DNA of 64,000 nucleotides from positions 36,134,037 to 36,198,036 of the forward strand of contig NC_089777.1 of NCBI RefSeq assembly GCF_040412425.1. The letters are read 5' to 3'. The notes beneath the pieces were generated by a model. It saw only the letters and a program-made list of their open reading frames with translations. It was not told the origin of the DNA and did not search any database. The stretch comes from Macrobrachium rosenbergii. Lineage: Eukaryota; Arthropoda; Malacostraca; Decapoda; Palaemonidae. Every line of letters begins with the position of its first letter. Positions within the stretch are counted from its first letter, which is position 1. This document shows positions 25,804 to 39,192 of the stretch, in pieces. A program made the translations under genes and the position numbers.

Positions 25804-26642
25804 TACCAATTAATTATCCTTGTCGCCACCGTTTGTAGTTTACTTGCTGCTGGGCAGTCGTGACCACTGGGCACTCGCCCTCCTCCTGTTGTTTACATCC
25901 GCGTATGATAAATAAAAACAGGTCCGGCAGAGAGAATCGAGGTGTTACAAGGTGAATGTGATTGATAAATAGGATCCCCTTCTGTTTATTCAATCAGGGC
26001 TCGAAGGCTATTTTTTTTATCTCTCGGGTATCTTCTTTCTTTAATCTTCTTTTTATGTCGAGTCATATGTTTGCTATCAACTTTTTTTCCATTTAGCATT
26101 TATTTTCTGTAACAGCCGATTTTATCTGACCCATGTTGTTTTATCTCCGTTTTATCTTGGAGGACATCATGCGGTATCTCTCTTTCAAATAGCCATGAGT
26201 TCGGTAAACCATCATCGGCCAGTAATTGAAACACAATCTAGGCCACCTTTAAAAGTAATGGCGAATCGAAGGAAAAACTTAATGAAAACGGTAAAAGAAT
26301 CATTTCCTCAGCTTGCTATTAAGCCACCATTTTTCTCTCTCCTGTGCACTTTGATAAATAGAAATTCAATAGATTTCCATTGCCTCCCAACCCCCTGGTG
26401 CCCACCGAAAGCAATAGCCCCCATTCCCATCCAACCCGCCTCTTGCCCGTAAGCTCATCTTCGCTTCCAGGGCCCTTTCGGTGCACGCCAGAATCGGGCT
26501 TCATACAACGAAGGCGTATCATTACGGTTATAGTAAGAGGCCTTAATATCACACCTCCTCGGGTTTATAATCAAGATATAAAGGTAGGGCATTTTTGAGC
26601 TAACTTTCAGTACAGGTATCGTCTGATTGAATTTCTCCTTAT
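24344..26642. other. no gene seen apart from GA tracts
   Basis: Unique AT-rich sequence and GA tracts. 26195-26600 is somewhat GC-rich with Pro/Ser open frames on both strands but without splice support. Confidence 0.55.
25500..25799. repeat. GA-rich simple sequence with (GA)n array
   Basis: Scattered GA tracts from 25505, ending in a pure (GA)n run at 25738-25799. Confidence 0.9.
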
Positions 26643-26990
26643 CGTCCTCTGCTCCGTTGAACCTTTTATTGTGTTGCTTTTACGATTCTCATATGTTTAT
26701 GATCATTACTACGACTTTTGCCATTGGTCAGTTCGTAAGGCCGTCCCGTCTTTTTCGGTATACCTTCTACGGTTGCTGCTGTTTTTGGATCACTTGTGCT
26801 TCTATCACTACTGCCATTACCTCTGTTAATGCTGTTATTTAATTTTTAAAACTACTGCAAATAATTATTTGATGAGGGTAATGAGGATAACTACAACTAC
26901 TACGGTTGCTTAGAAAAGTATTACCATAAAATATTCAACCAATGAGGGTAGGGCAATAATGATAACGCTTATTTATACTAGCTTGCTAGA
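26643..26990 (+). repeat. ~350-bp dispersed repeat, copy 1
   Basis: Shares GTTGAACCTTTTATTGTG, TTGCCATTGGTCAGTTCGTA, AGGCCGTC, TACCTTCTACG, CCATTACCTCTGTTAATG and GGGCAATAATGATAAC blocks with 32130-32535 in the same order and orientation. No coding capacity found. Confidence 0.85.
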
Positions 26991-27269
26991 TTTCATCATT
27001 AAGTGCTAATTCGAAATCAAATTGGCAAAAGCTTTAGCTAATTGGCTTTCATGAAACATTTTAAATGAATACGTAAAGTTTCTTTATGTATTCATTTTTA
27101 CGTTGCTTCATAGGATCACAGAGAAATATTTAGCTCTGTTTGTATTCAGCTCCATAAAAAAATTCAACTTTCCTTCTTAAAAACGCCATTGATTTTAGAT
27201 ACACAATTCATTTCAGTACATTAATTTTAGATACATGGATTTCTTATATTATTTATTTTAGTTTATTGT

Positions 27270-27321
27270 ACACTAGCTGACAAACCTAGCATTGCCTGGG
27301 AAAACTGAATGACAATCAATA

Positions 27322-27381
<60 letters not shown>

Positions 27382-28775
27382 ACACCCATTCACTATCAGA
27401 GAATTCAGTAACTTTAGGCCGGATATTCACTATCGGGTTTACCTGTCATTTCTTGTGTCGGTTCATCGAAACTGATGTTAAAACTTTCATGTAGACGACA
27501 GTTTGTGGGCGGAGTCAGTCCACTTACTAGAACGGTTGAACTAATGGAATTACCTAAAGTTTTTCCAACCGACTGACAGGTAATTGCATGTGTGGATGGG
27601 TAAGCAACGATTTCGTGACAGTTTGTTGCTGGATTTCATCTAGGAAGGATCTCAGCCACTTTGATCAGAAGATGAATAAATTTTGTATCGGCCTAATTCA
27701 TTTCATTGTTAGACCTGTCAGCACTATTTGTAGGTTTTTATGAGTCCAAATCATATAATAAAAATTTAAAACAATATTTCCATGTGGCACAGACAATTTG
27801 GTATAGGCCTAGGCCAATGTCCTGGCTTTTTATGATAGGTGTTACTATAATGAAAGTAAACTTCACTGTCTATTTCATAAAAAAAACTGAACCAACCCCC
27901 AGGTTCTGATTCAAACTCATCATTAATACTGTATGGGAATATACGTCTTTTTTTAATAAGAAATATTTGGACTACAGTACTCTGTTACGCCTTTTTGCTT
28001 CTTTCCTATTATTAAGTGAATTGCCGCAGCAGATTAAGGAAAAAGTGGCAAAACATTTTCCAATACAGCTAACTTCAGCTCATGATACGTATACTTCATG
28101 TTAGTTTTAGGGATGTTTTTAACGTAGTATAATAAATTACAAATCATTATCTTTACATTGACAACAAATTCATAAATGTAGCATTAAGTATAAGGTTACT
28201 ATATCCACCTGGGTAATTCATACCTTCGGTGATACCTTGCACATTGGGCTTAGCCAGCAGCTACTATGAATGCGTGGATGGGGAAGTCGTTCTCAGCTGC
28301 AGAAAGCGAATCTCTACTTGATAAGTAAGTACACCTTAGTTAGAAATTACCGATATAGGTTTTTCAATGTTGATTTTATCGAGGTAATTAACAATTATAG
28401 TAATAATTATCATATATTATGATTAGAATTCACGTAAATTCTGATAAAAAACTGATGTTATAGGGGATTTATTGTTGCCGGTTAATCATATGTCTGACAA
28501 TGCCTGGAAGGAAACCTGGATTGCTCAGGCGAAAAATTACCATAAATCCGTAAAGCATGTGAAGGAAAACCTGACGGAATTGATAAAAACGAAAATTTAA
28601 TTCAGTTTGTCTGTTTGACGTCTGTCACGGTGGTAGAGGTTTGATTTTTAGGTATAAAGCTTCCTGGGGTCACATGTGGGCCGTGTGCCAAATTTTGTCT
28701 GCTTCTGTCAAGCGGTTCAGATTTTTGTAGAGGACAAACATATAAACATTCACTTTTATATATGTAGATTTCGAT
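27270..28775 (+). mobile_element. degraded retroelement with conserved ends
   Basis: Begins with CACTAGCTGACAAACCTAGC, ATTGCCTGGGAAAACTGAAT and ends with CCAAATTTTGTCTGCTTCTG, AAGCGGTTCAGATTTTTGTA, GACAAACATATAAACATTCA. Ends of this kind (CTGAC...CCGGCATTGCC... at one side, GCGGTT...GACAAACATA at the other) recur widely in arthropod non-LTR or Penelope-like repeats. No intact coding frame lies between. A related fragment is at 62700-63320. The family assignment is open. Confidence 0.4.
27323..27378. repeat. (CT)n microsatellite inside the retroelement remnant
   Basis: Pure CT run 50 bases after the element start, followed by CAACACACCC. Confidence 0.95.
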
Positions 28776-29304
28776 ACATCAAGTTTAGATACATCGGTTT
28801 CGTCATATATGGCACAGGATTCATTTCGAAAGCTTAATTTCAGATTCGTGCATTTCTTTTCATTAATAATTGAATGTAAATGATTGTGAGTAAGGGCAAG
28901 TATATATGCCTGTGTGTAATCGTAAAAATAAATATCAGTTCTTGTCAAGATGGGTATAGGGCCATGGGAGACCGTACTCAATTAAGTGTTAATATCTAAA
29001 ACATCAAATATTGAGGCAATGTAGTCCACTACTCAGCAAGACTAATTAAAAGATTAAATATATTTTCCATTAAAATATCCAGACATGTGCAACTGTTAGT
29101 ATCACACAGAAATAACGACTATTTGCCTTTCTTTTCTTTTCACCGAATATAGTATTTTATCCCCTTATCAAGTCGCATGCTATTCAGACATTTACAATTA
29201 CAATAATCGTATGATACTACCGACTGTTTGTCTGTCTTTTTCTCTTTCTACCTTGGAAAAAATAAATTATCCCCTTATCATATCTCATAATATTCAAACA
29301 TTTC

Positions 29305-29357
<53 letters not shown>

Positions 29358-30106
29358 GAAATAACCCGCCACCCCTGGAGGGGTAGAACCGAGACACTGT
29401 TCTGGCGAGTCTGCAGGTAAATCTCTACGAAAATCATGTTTCATCCCGTATCAAATCTAGTAATATTCAAACAATTCAAGTTATGATAATCAGGTGATGC
29501 TACCGATTTTATCACTTTCTCAACCGGACCGTGGCCACATTCTCCATTCCGATCGCGCTTTCTCTAATACGGAATTAGATCTTCGAGTGACCTCACGCCT
29601 GTACAGATGTTCCTGACCTGTATGTCTGTACAGGTGTGTAATGCAATCTGCATGCATGGGCTGTACGTTCCAGCTCCTAATTGTGCTCGCGCATGCGCTC
29701 GTGAAATGCGATCTGTGCCGTATGTTTTTGCTGGTCGAATTTCATTCGCAATGCTAATTGGCAACACTGGGGACTTTCTTTGCTGTTGTTACTTGTCGTT
29801 CGTCATGCGATTATCGCCTCTGAAATATGTGAAAGGATGCCGCCGGTGTGTTGTGCAGTCTGAACCTTTCATAAATAACTTAATTCTTGAAGTGGTTTTT
29901 TTTTTTTTTTTTTTTTGCTGCTTGCGTTGTTTTTCTGGATGTTGTCTCTGCAGTATTTGGAAATGCGGTCGTCTTTGAAATGTGGTTTATATTATTATTG
30001 CTGAAGTAGTCGTTGCACCATTTTAAATCTCGCCCAAGGATGTTTTGAAGCTCACTGCTTTGATTTTATTTTTCTCTTTTAACTGGTTAAGATTTTTATA
30101 ATATTT
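28776..30106. other. no gene seen
   Basis: Unique sequence, one (CT)n array, a T20 run at 29898-29916 and a GC-balanced stretch at 29500-29860 with no supported exon. Confidence 0.55.
29307..29354. repeat. (CT)n microsatellite
   Basis: Pure run of about 48 bp. Confidence 0.95.
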
Positions 30107-30225
30107 TCTAAAGGCCTTTAGAGTTCGTCTGAATTCATTCAGGGCGTTCAACGGAATTCAGAAATATTCAAGTCTGTAAGGTTTTGCAAAAACTCGTTTT
30201 AATGTACACACACATATATATAAAT

Positions 30226-30256
<31 letters not shown>

Positions 30257-30460
30257 CGTATATAATATATATGTGTATGTGGGTATATATTATATATATA
30301 GACATAAATAGATATCCACTTTATTTTTTTTTATGACTGTTTTCATATATATTTATCAGGTACATAAAATTTTTGTCATTATTTCTTTACTTGTAATGGA
30401 ATTCTAAGGTATTCTGATTGCTATGATTTCAAAAGTATATTAGTGCATTTTATCTGTTTA

Positions 30461-30641
<181 letters not shown>

Positions 30642-30958
30642 TAAATAGATATCCACTTTATTTTCTTATGACTGTTTTCTTATATATGTATCAGGTACAT
30701 AAAATTTTTGTCATTATTTCGTTACTTGTAATGGAATTCTAAGGTATTCTGATAGCTACGATTTCAAAAGTATATTAGTGCATTTTATTCTTCTTTCTTA
30801 TGCTACTAGAAATTTCTCTTATTTTTAGGTACACGTAACGGAATTCTAAAGCATTCTGTCCATCAGGAGTTCTAAAATAAACATGGCATAGTCTAGATAT
30901 CTCCCATGTTCACAGATTTGACTCATTTTTTTTTCTGTCAGTTAGTCATTTTATTCTA

Positions 30959-31292
<334 letters not shown>

Positions 31293-31374
31293 TGTTATAA
31301 ATATAATAAAACGAGTTTTTCCTAAAATCTTAGAAGTTAAGTATACCTTAGTTTAAACAGACGACTGAGCTGAT

Positions 31375-31620
31375 TAACAGCTCTCCTAGGGCTGGCCCGA
31401 AGGATTAGACTTATTCTACGTGGCTAAGAACCGATTGGTTACCTAGCAACAGGACCTACAGTTTATTGTGGAATCCGAACCACATTATAGCGAGAAATTA
31501 ATTTCTATCACCAAAAGTGGATTCCTCTAATTCTTCATTGGCCGGTCGGAGATTCGAGCGCGGGCCCTGCAGCGTGCTAGCCGAAAACGGTACCGACCAG
31601 TCCAACGAGGAACTGTAGAC
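31375..31620 (-). repeat. tRNA-derived SINE, reverse orientation
   Basis: Read on the minus strand it starts GTTCCTCGTTGGACTGGTCGG (A-box-like), continues through GGCTAGCACGCTGCAGGGC and a B-box-like GCTCGAATCTCC, then a body with GGCCAATGAAGAATTAGAGG, GTTGCTAGGTAACC and GGGCCAGCCCTAGGAGAGC. Head and body order are typical of a Pol III SINE. A degraded copy of the same family is at 4684-4865. Confidence 0.8.
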
Positions 31621-32129
31621 TTGAATACTTCTGAATTCCGTTGAACACCCTGAATGAATTCAGACGAATTCTAGAGGCCTTTAGAAAACAGAACAAAAAC
31701 AGACATGGCATAGTCTAGATATCTCCCAGGTTCACAGATCTGACTAATTTGTTTTTCTTTTTTCTCCTGTCAGTTAGTCATTTTAATCTACAGTTCAAGG
31801 CGGCCTGAAATTTCTGTCATTCTTCCCTGTGGTTCATATAACGGAGTTCTAAGACGGTATCCTTCAAGGTTTCCAAAATATTGTTGACGTGGCCCATTGT
31901 GGGATGCTGAATATGCGAAGACGTCGAGATGGCGACGAGTCGGATTCATAAATTCTTCAGCTTCTTCCGTCAGCCTCCTTCAAATATTCAGTTCGTTAGC
32001 AAATGTGAAAGCTTAATTCGATTGCATTATAATTCCGTTATCTCCTCCTTTTTTTCTTTGCCTGATCCTCTCTTTTTTTTTTTCATTTGCATTTGAATTA
32101 AAAGCTTTTCTCAGTTTGCATCAGAGCAA

Positions 32130-32535
32130 AGTCTGTTGAACCTTTATTGTGTTGCTTTTACGAATTTCATATGTTTATTAATACTACGACTGTTGCCATT
32201 GGTCAGTTCGTAAGGCCGTCTTTTTCGATATACCTTCTACGTTTGCTGTTGTTTTTAGATCACTTCTACTTCTATAACAACTTCCATTACCTCTGTTAAT
32301 GTTGTTATAATCCTTAAAACTGCTGTTGTTTTCAGATCACTTCTACTTCTATAACTACATCCATTGCCACTGTTAAGGTTGTTGTTATTCTTAAAACTAC
32401 AGCAAATAGTTATGTGATGGCGGTAATGATGATAATAACTACAATTACAACAGTTGTTTAGATAAGTATGACCATAAAATGTTTCAGCTAATTTAGACGG
32501 TAGAACAATAATGATAACACTTAATTATAGTAGCT
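32130..32535 (+). repeat. ~350-bp dispersed repeat, copy 2 (with internal duplication)
   Basis: Second copy of the 26643 repeat. An internal ~70-bp block (TTTAGATCACTTCTACTTCT onward) is present twice in tandem at about 32257-32395, absent in copy 1, making this copy longer. Confidence 0.85.
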
Positions 32536-32734
32536 TAATTCAATTGAGTTTTCATTTTTCCTTTTTTTATTATTTTGCCAGTATCTCTTAATTTACAAAT
32601 TGTATGAACTGAATTATCATCGACGAAGGATCTTCAGTGAAAATTTAATTTTATTTAATTTTCTTTTTCAAGTTTTTCTTTTTTTCTGTAGTTTTTTCTG
32701 TTTTTGTTTACATTCTAGATTTGATATACTATTC

Positions 32735-32738
<4 letters not shown>

Positions 32739-32822
<84 letters not shown>
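32739..32822. repeat. (AT)n microsatellite
   Basis: Pure run of about 84 bp. Confidence 0.95.
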
Positions 32823-32826
<4 letters not shown>

Positions 32827-34363
32827 TGATGCTGCCTTGTAATATGTATATCCTCCCATAGCTTTGATATATGAGCTCTTCTGTTTATCATGTATTATGT
32901 GTAATGATAATGATTATTGAAATATCATATTTAGTGGTACCAGATCTCAAAAGAACACGTGTGTGTGTCCTAGTGAAGGGTTGTTTCACTTCAGCTGTTA
33001 TCGCAAAAGATAACGCGATGACAGGCGAGATAACAATTGTTGATTCTTTCTGAAATCAACTCGGGGTTTTCGTTTTGTTTTCAAAACATGCCAGTCATAG
33101 TTACCCAGCCGCAGTCTGTTTGATCGTGTTACGATTTCTGTAAAAGCTTTGTCTCATACGAGAAGAAGACGTGTATTTTTGAGAGTAAGACCTCATGCTC
33201 GATTGCATCATGTTTTGTAATGTTACGTACATTGCTCTGGTCATGTATGACCTTTTAAGAGTAAAGACGAACAAGTATTGCCCTCATTGCGTTCAAGTAC
33301 ATCATCTTTCTTCTAGAATTTATGTATCTCTCACCTAAAATGCTTTAATGACGTCACTTGAGTATTTCATGTGCTACTGGAATCCTCAGAGTTTTTCATT
33401 CTTATTTCAGAGACCATTCAGTTGTGTTCACTCTCTCCCTCTCCGTATTTCTTAAAAAGAGAATAATATTAGCGTAATATATTTGTGCTCACTGGTATTA
33501 AATATAGCTTTCGAGATCTGAGTGTAGGAAAAGTGTAAAAATTCGTAACGGCGCCCGATAAAAAGTGTGTTTTGTGGATTTTGCAAAGGTTTTCACAAGC
33601 TTCTGAAAACCTTACCATGGTATAATAAGGTGTATTTGAGAGAATTCTTGCCTTAGTGAAATTATTATTGATAAATCTTTTGTGTATTTTTGTGTGTTCT
33701 TGTGTTTGCAATCTCTTAATATTTTGCACATTTCTTGTGTTGGTGATTTAATATTTATTTACTTAGCATTTAAAATATTTCTTAATAATTTAACATTGCA
33801 TACTTGATTTAATTTTCATTTATTAAGATTTTCTTTTCAAATCATAAGTAATTCTTGATAGTTTAAATTTTGCTTGATTAATGTAATTTCTTGGTAAATT
33901 AAAGTTTTGTGATTTAATTTTGTTTAATAATTTAACTCAAGAATTAATTAAATTTTGTGTTGTTTTCAAGTAATAGTAAATTTTTTTAGATTGTGAATTC
34001 TAATTATAAATTTTGAATTTAACAATAAAATTTCGTATTTAAAATAAAAAAAAGTGTTTCATTTGTTGACCACCAGTGAATAGGATTAATTGTGTGCATA
34101 AGGCAAAGTGATAAACATGTTTTTTTCCATTAGTTTTGCTGAAGTGAATTAAGACCAGGGAAACAGTTAGAGTTGTTTTGATGGAGTGATGTCCTTTTAC
34201 TCTAGTATATTTCTTGTTTAATAGTGGATACCTCACACTAATTTTGATAAACTTAGTTTGATTTTTCACATAATTAATAAGTTTTTTAAGGGATCACTGT
34301 TACCTTTAGAGTACTCAGTCGTAATTCTTATTGTTATGAGAGTTCAGGTATCTGGCTGAAGTG

Positions 34364-34365
<2 letters not shown>
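32823..34365. other. no gene seen
   Basis: Unique AT-rich sequence. From 33730 to 34060 it becomes strongly A+T-rich with recurring TTAATTT/TTTAATAATTTAA words, perhaps an eroded tandem repeat. Confidence 0.55.
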
Positions 34366-34429
<64 letters not shown>

Positions 34430-34430
34430 A

Positions 34431-34780
34431 TAGAAATAATCAACACACAATCACGTGTTGAACAGAATTAAATTTCTGACTCACATTCAGATCGAACCCA
34501 GGTCTTTCAACTGAAAGGCAAGGGCGCTGCCCACTAGGCCATAGAAGTCTAAAAGTCATTGCTTGAGTGGGGAAGTTGGGGAAAACTCGCTGGTATGCAA
34601 GCATTTAGCTTGGCCAGGTAATTCCTTGGGTGCAGTTGCTCTCAGGTTCCAGCTGCTTTTAGACTTGTATGACCTAGTGGTCAGCGCCCTTGCCTTTCAA
34701 TTGAAAGACCTGGGTTCGATCCTGATGTGAGTCAGAAATTTATTTCTTTTCCACACGTGATTGTGTGTTGATTATTTCTA
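34431..34780. repeat. foldback element with tRNA-like arms
   Basis: Two inverted arms of about 125 bp (34431-34555 and 34656-34780) around a 100-bp loop. Each arm carries a tRNA-like core; on the plus strand the right arm reads GACCTAGTGGTCAGCGCC, CTTTCAATTGAAAG and GGGTTCGATCC, resembling A box, anticodon arm and B box of a Glu/Gly-type tRNA. The outer ends are TAGAAATAATCAACACACAA and its complement. Partial extra copies follow at 34860-34995. An (AT)n(GT)n array abuts the left end. Confidence 0.8.
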
Positions 34781-35254
34781 TCTTATTCACTCAGAAGGGA
34801 TAATTCGAATAAAATGCTGTGAATTGGGTCATTGCTGAGTCGGAAAAAGTCTGCAAGCAGTTAGGCCCAGGTAAAAGTTGCTCTCTGGTTCCAGCTTCTT
34901 TCAGACTTGCCTAGTGGGCAGGCTTTTCAATTGAAAGACCTGGGTGCAGTCAGTTATCAGGTTCCATATATCTTTTAGACTTGTATTGCCTAGTGGGCAT
35001 ATATATGTTACCGAAGGGGAATTTTTAGTTGCCGTCCCTGTAGTCCTGAGTTCCTGTCCTTCGTTGGTTGAAAGTACTTATTACCTGGGTAACATATATG
35101 AAAATATATTATTTCCTGATGAGCGAAGTCATTAAAATTTATGATATATATGAATCATGGTGATGTGATACATACATATATATTTATATATATATATGTA
35201 TATATGATAAATAATTTATATATGTATATGTATATGTTGTGTGTGTGTGTGTGT

Positions 35255-36450
35255 GTGTGGAAGTAAACGCGTGCGAATGTCCTCAGTGAAATTTTAATTC
35301 GACTGAATTTTCCTTTTTGCCGTTTAATTTTTTATTTTATATTATTTTCTCTTAAGTAATGATTTCCAGTACTCGCTTCATTGGCGAAATACTGTCAGAA
35401 AAAGATGCTTTAACCGTTAAGTATCGTGTTTAAGAATCATAAATTCTCCAGCTTCCGTCAGGCTTTGGACATTCATTTCGTTAGTGTAAGGTCCTTAGTG
35501 AAAGCTTAATGCGATTCCATTATAAGTACGTTATTTCTTTATTATTTCTTTACTTGTTCGTCCTATGTAGTTTTCCGCAAAAGAAAACTTTTGAGACGGC
35601 TTTTTATCTGCCCGTCCGCCCTCAGATTTTAAAAACTACTGAGGCTAGAGTACTGCAAATTGTTGTGTTGGTCATTCACCCTCCAATCATCGAACACACC
35701 AAATTGCAGCCCTCTAGCCTCAGTAGTTTTTATTTTATTTAAGGTTAAAGTTAACCATAATCATGCGTCTGGCAACGCTATAGGACAGGCCACCACCGGG
35801 CCGTGCCTGAAACATTCATGGGCCGCGGCTCATACAGAAAACTCGATAAGCGCCGAAGAACTTCGGCGCGTTTTTTTCTTTTTTATTTTTAATGTTAATT
35901 ACAATGAGGGCTAAAATAATTGAATTTTCATGTTCCTTTTCGTTTTTTTTTTTTTTATTCTTTTGTCAGTTTTATTCTTTTTTCTTAATTTATGATTAGT
36001 TAACGTAGGATCTAAGTGAAAGTCAAATTTAGTTTAATTTTGATACATCCTTTTCAAGTTATTTTGTTTTTTTCCAGTTTCTTTATCTAAATTATAAAGT
36101 TTGAAATAGAATTCATTAGCAGAATGCTGTAAGTGAAAGCGAAATTAAATTAAATACTTCTTTTCCTTTTTGTCATTTCTTTTCTTAAATTCCATTTTTT
36201 TTATTTATTTATTAAGACTGTAAGTGTTGATACAGGATTCATTTGCGGAAGGTGCCCAGTGAAATTTTAATGTGACTGAATTACCCATGCTCTCGTGGCA
36301 TTTTTCACTTTCTCTTTTTCTTTTTTATTTCAGTGAATTATCATTGGCTAAGGGATGCTCTAATCATTTGTTATGCTCAGTAATTCGGAAGGTTCAAGGA
36401 AACTATTATTTATATTCAGGTTCTTTTCCTGCTTTAACATTTTTCAGTTA
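35255..36450. repeat. degenerate ~120-bp tandem repeat field interrupted by a palindromic element
   Basis: Loose recurrence of AGTGAAAkyTTAATkCGAyT with T-rich TTTTCCTTTTTGyCrTTT near 35285, 35495, 36015, 36125, 36250 and 36345, with a related stretch at about 31985-32660. Divergence between units is high. Palindromic element copy 5 splits the field. Confidence 0.5.
35568..35877 (+). repeat. multi-hairpin palindromic element, copy 5 (internal deletion)
   Basis: Forward copy that keeps the main hairpin (about 35635-35730) and the terminal CGCCGAAG hairpin (about 35850-35870) but has lost the central CACCGAAAATAGATC hairpin with its flanks. The deletion joins GGCTCATAC directly to AGAAAACTCG. 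It is inserted into a degenerate tandem repeat field (35255-36450). Confidence 0.85.
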
Positions 36451-37480
36451 ATATTAAATTTTAATTACATCTTTTTTTTTAATCATTAACCAAATTTTTA
36501 TTTATTTTATTTTTAAAATTTGTACAACGCCATTTTAATAAAACAAAATTTACATGAAGCTGATTTTCACTGAAAAAACAAACGCATTTTATCATTGTAT
36601 TTCTTCTAAAATCCTTTCCCCTCTGTGAATTCGAACATCTCTCATAACAAATTCTCTTTTTCAGTTACCGTTTAGTCTAGTTACGAAACCACTAAGCTGT
36701 TAATTGAACAGTAATGTGTTCATCATGTGATTCAATATCAGACTGATATGTTTTTTTTTTAAGTTCTTGTATTGTTAATAGACTTTAGGTTAAAGTCTAC
36801 TTGAGATCCATTGAATAATATGTCGTCCTTCCTTTTATCCGAACCTCATCCGGACTTTCATTCGTTGTTTCTATTTTTGTTTCATATTTTTCTTTCTATT
36901 CAGTGAGTAGTTTTCGTTCTATCATTTGATTTTAACTGTATTCGGAGTGACATTTCTAATACATCATGGTTTACTTGATAGATGGGTGTAAATTACCATG
37001 GATGCACAATATTTTTAACTTCTAAATCATAAATGGATATATGAATCTCTAGAGGTATTTATTGAATTATACAGACTTGTTGCTGAGGTTTAGTACAATT
37101 TACTAAATCACCTCTCTCACAAAAATCAATTCGAAACTGATGGAGAATAACAGGTTTTCTCCTGCTTTCACCGAATATTAGTAATATCAGGGATGACCTT
37201 TTCTTAATGATGTTAAGAAATCAGACAGGCACATTTCTTAGCCATCATGGCATAGTCCCCCCCTTCCCCGCCCTCACTCACTCACTCACTGTTGATCCTC
37301 TTGGCAAACACGCGCAATGTTAATTGACGGCGGCGCTTTTGAAAAATCCAGGACGTGAATCAGAATCCATCAAAATCTACTTCGAGCTGTTTGCCTGAAG
37401 GCGTAGACGTTTAACCTCTTATCAAAAGGTGAAAAATTCAAACATTCAAGTTTCTTTTATTATGTACATATACATATACA

Positions 37481-37484
<4 letters not shown>

Positions 37485-37578
<94 letters not shown>

Positions 37579-37720
37579 TGTATATGTGTGTGTATGTACG
37601 TATGTATAACTGAATCACGAAGATGTGGAACGTGACGAATGTATAAATAAAGGCAATAGCCACGAAGGGAAAAGTGAAACACGGAGTAGTTGCTAGGCCT
37701 TTCGTGGCTATTGCCTTATA

Positions 37721-37815
<95 letters not shown>
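37485..37815. repeat. two (TA)n(TG)n compound arrays
   Basis: First array 37485-37585, second 37718-37815; both run TA then TG and flank the palindrome at 37650. Confidence 0.95.
37650..37716. repeat. inverted repeat between two TA/TG arrays
   Basis: AAGGCAATAGCCACGAAGG and CCTTTCGTGGCTATTGCCTT form arms around about 30 bases. On both outer sides lie (TA)n(TG)n arrays, so the palindrome sits between two compound microsatellites of the same polarity. Confidence 0.75.
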
Positions 37816-37817
<2 letters not shown>

Positions 37818-38960
37818 TTGTCATATGAAACTACTTTCAGATTTATTTATTTATTTTTAGTTTCCGATTTTAATTTATTACGGCGTCAATAACCCAGGTG
37901 TTGTGACGCCAGTTTCAGTAGCTATAATCAGTCAATCAATAACCAAGTTCATCTTCCACTGCACAGATAAAAGAGGCACTTGAAATATTATTGACTCTTT
38001 AATTTACTGTTGTTTTCTAGATTCGATTTTGAAGTAGTAAATGTGGTTTTTCACACCAAGGCGTTCCAGCATGTGCAGGGTGCAGGGAATTTTCGCCTTT
38101 TCCCAGAAACTTGTTGAGATATCACTTATATTTTGCCATTTCGTATGATACAGGGATAACTGCAAAGCCAAAGACCTCTCGTAGTCTAATGTTAAACGAT
38201 TCGTTTTCGACAAGAAACTAAATGAGACGATCGAAACCCAGAAGTAATATTGAAGGTTTTATTTCTTTTATTCTGTGGAGTGAAAGGCGTAGTTGCTGGG
38301 TTCTGGACTCTCCTACTTACTTGTGCTGACTTCATTGTTACGGGGCTCTGCGTTGTCACTGACACTTGCTCCAGACAGTTAAGGTTGTTGCAAGTACTCA
38401 TAAAGCTTGAAAAAAAATTCTTTTTCGGTCGACCATTGTTTATTAGACCGGGGTTCAGCATTAGGGGAATAACTCCCTTTACTGCCACCCGCCCCCTCCC
38501 CCCTCGCTGAAGACTCGAACTAACGTCCCCTTTTTCTTTTTGTGCAGACTCAAACTAGCACTGTTTTTCTTTTACTAGAACTAACGTATGTTGATATTAA
38601 AGCCAAGCGTTTTACCGACCTCTGATTGATCTTGTTATATGTTAAGTTTTTTTGTGAAACCGTCAGAATACAGTTTCTTAATTTTTCTGTTGTTATTTTC
38701 ACGTAAACGACTGCGGCAAAAATAAACTATACAAGACTTAAAACGAACATTATTAGTTAATTAGTAAGTTATTCCGACACTATTTGGTGATTTAAGTAAT
38801 ACCACTTAATAGTTATAAAAATACTTTATTTTAAGAATCATTTAGTTACGATGGCTTCCAAAAGATTACAATAAAATATCCTTGTTAATGACGTATATAT
38901 ATATAGACTCTCTACATAATATATATTTATAAACTCACGAATATGTAAACACGTATAAAC

Positions 38961-39192
<232 letters not shown>

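Noticed and set aside
26195..26600. Overlapping Pro/Ser-rich frames on both strands as a possible gene
   Set aside because: No recognisable domain, no convincing splice sites, and similar open lengths on both strands point to base composition.
29607..29978. 123-codon Cys-rich frame
   Set aside because: No signal peptide pattern with spaced cysteines; it runs into a T homopolymer and has no homology I recognise.
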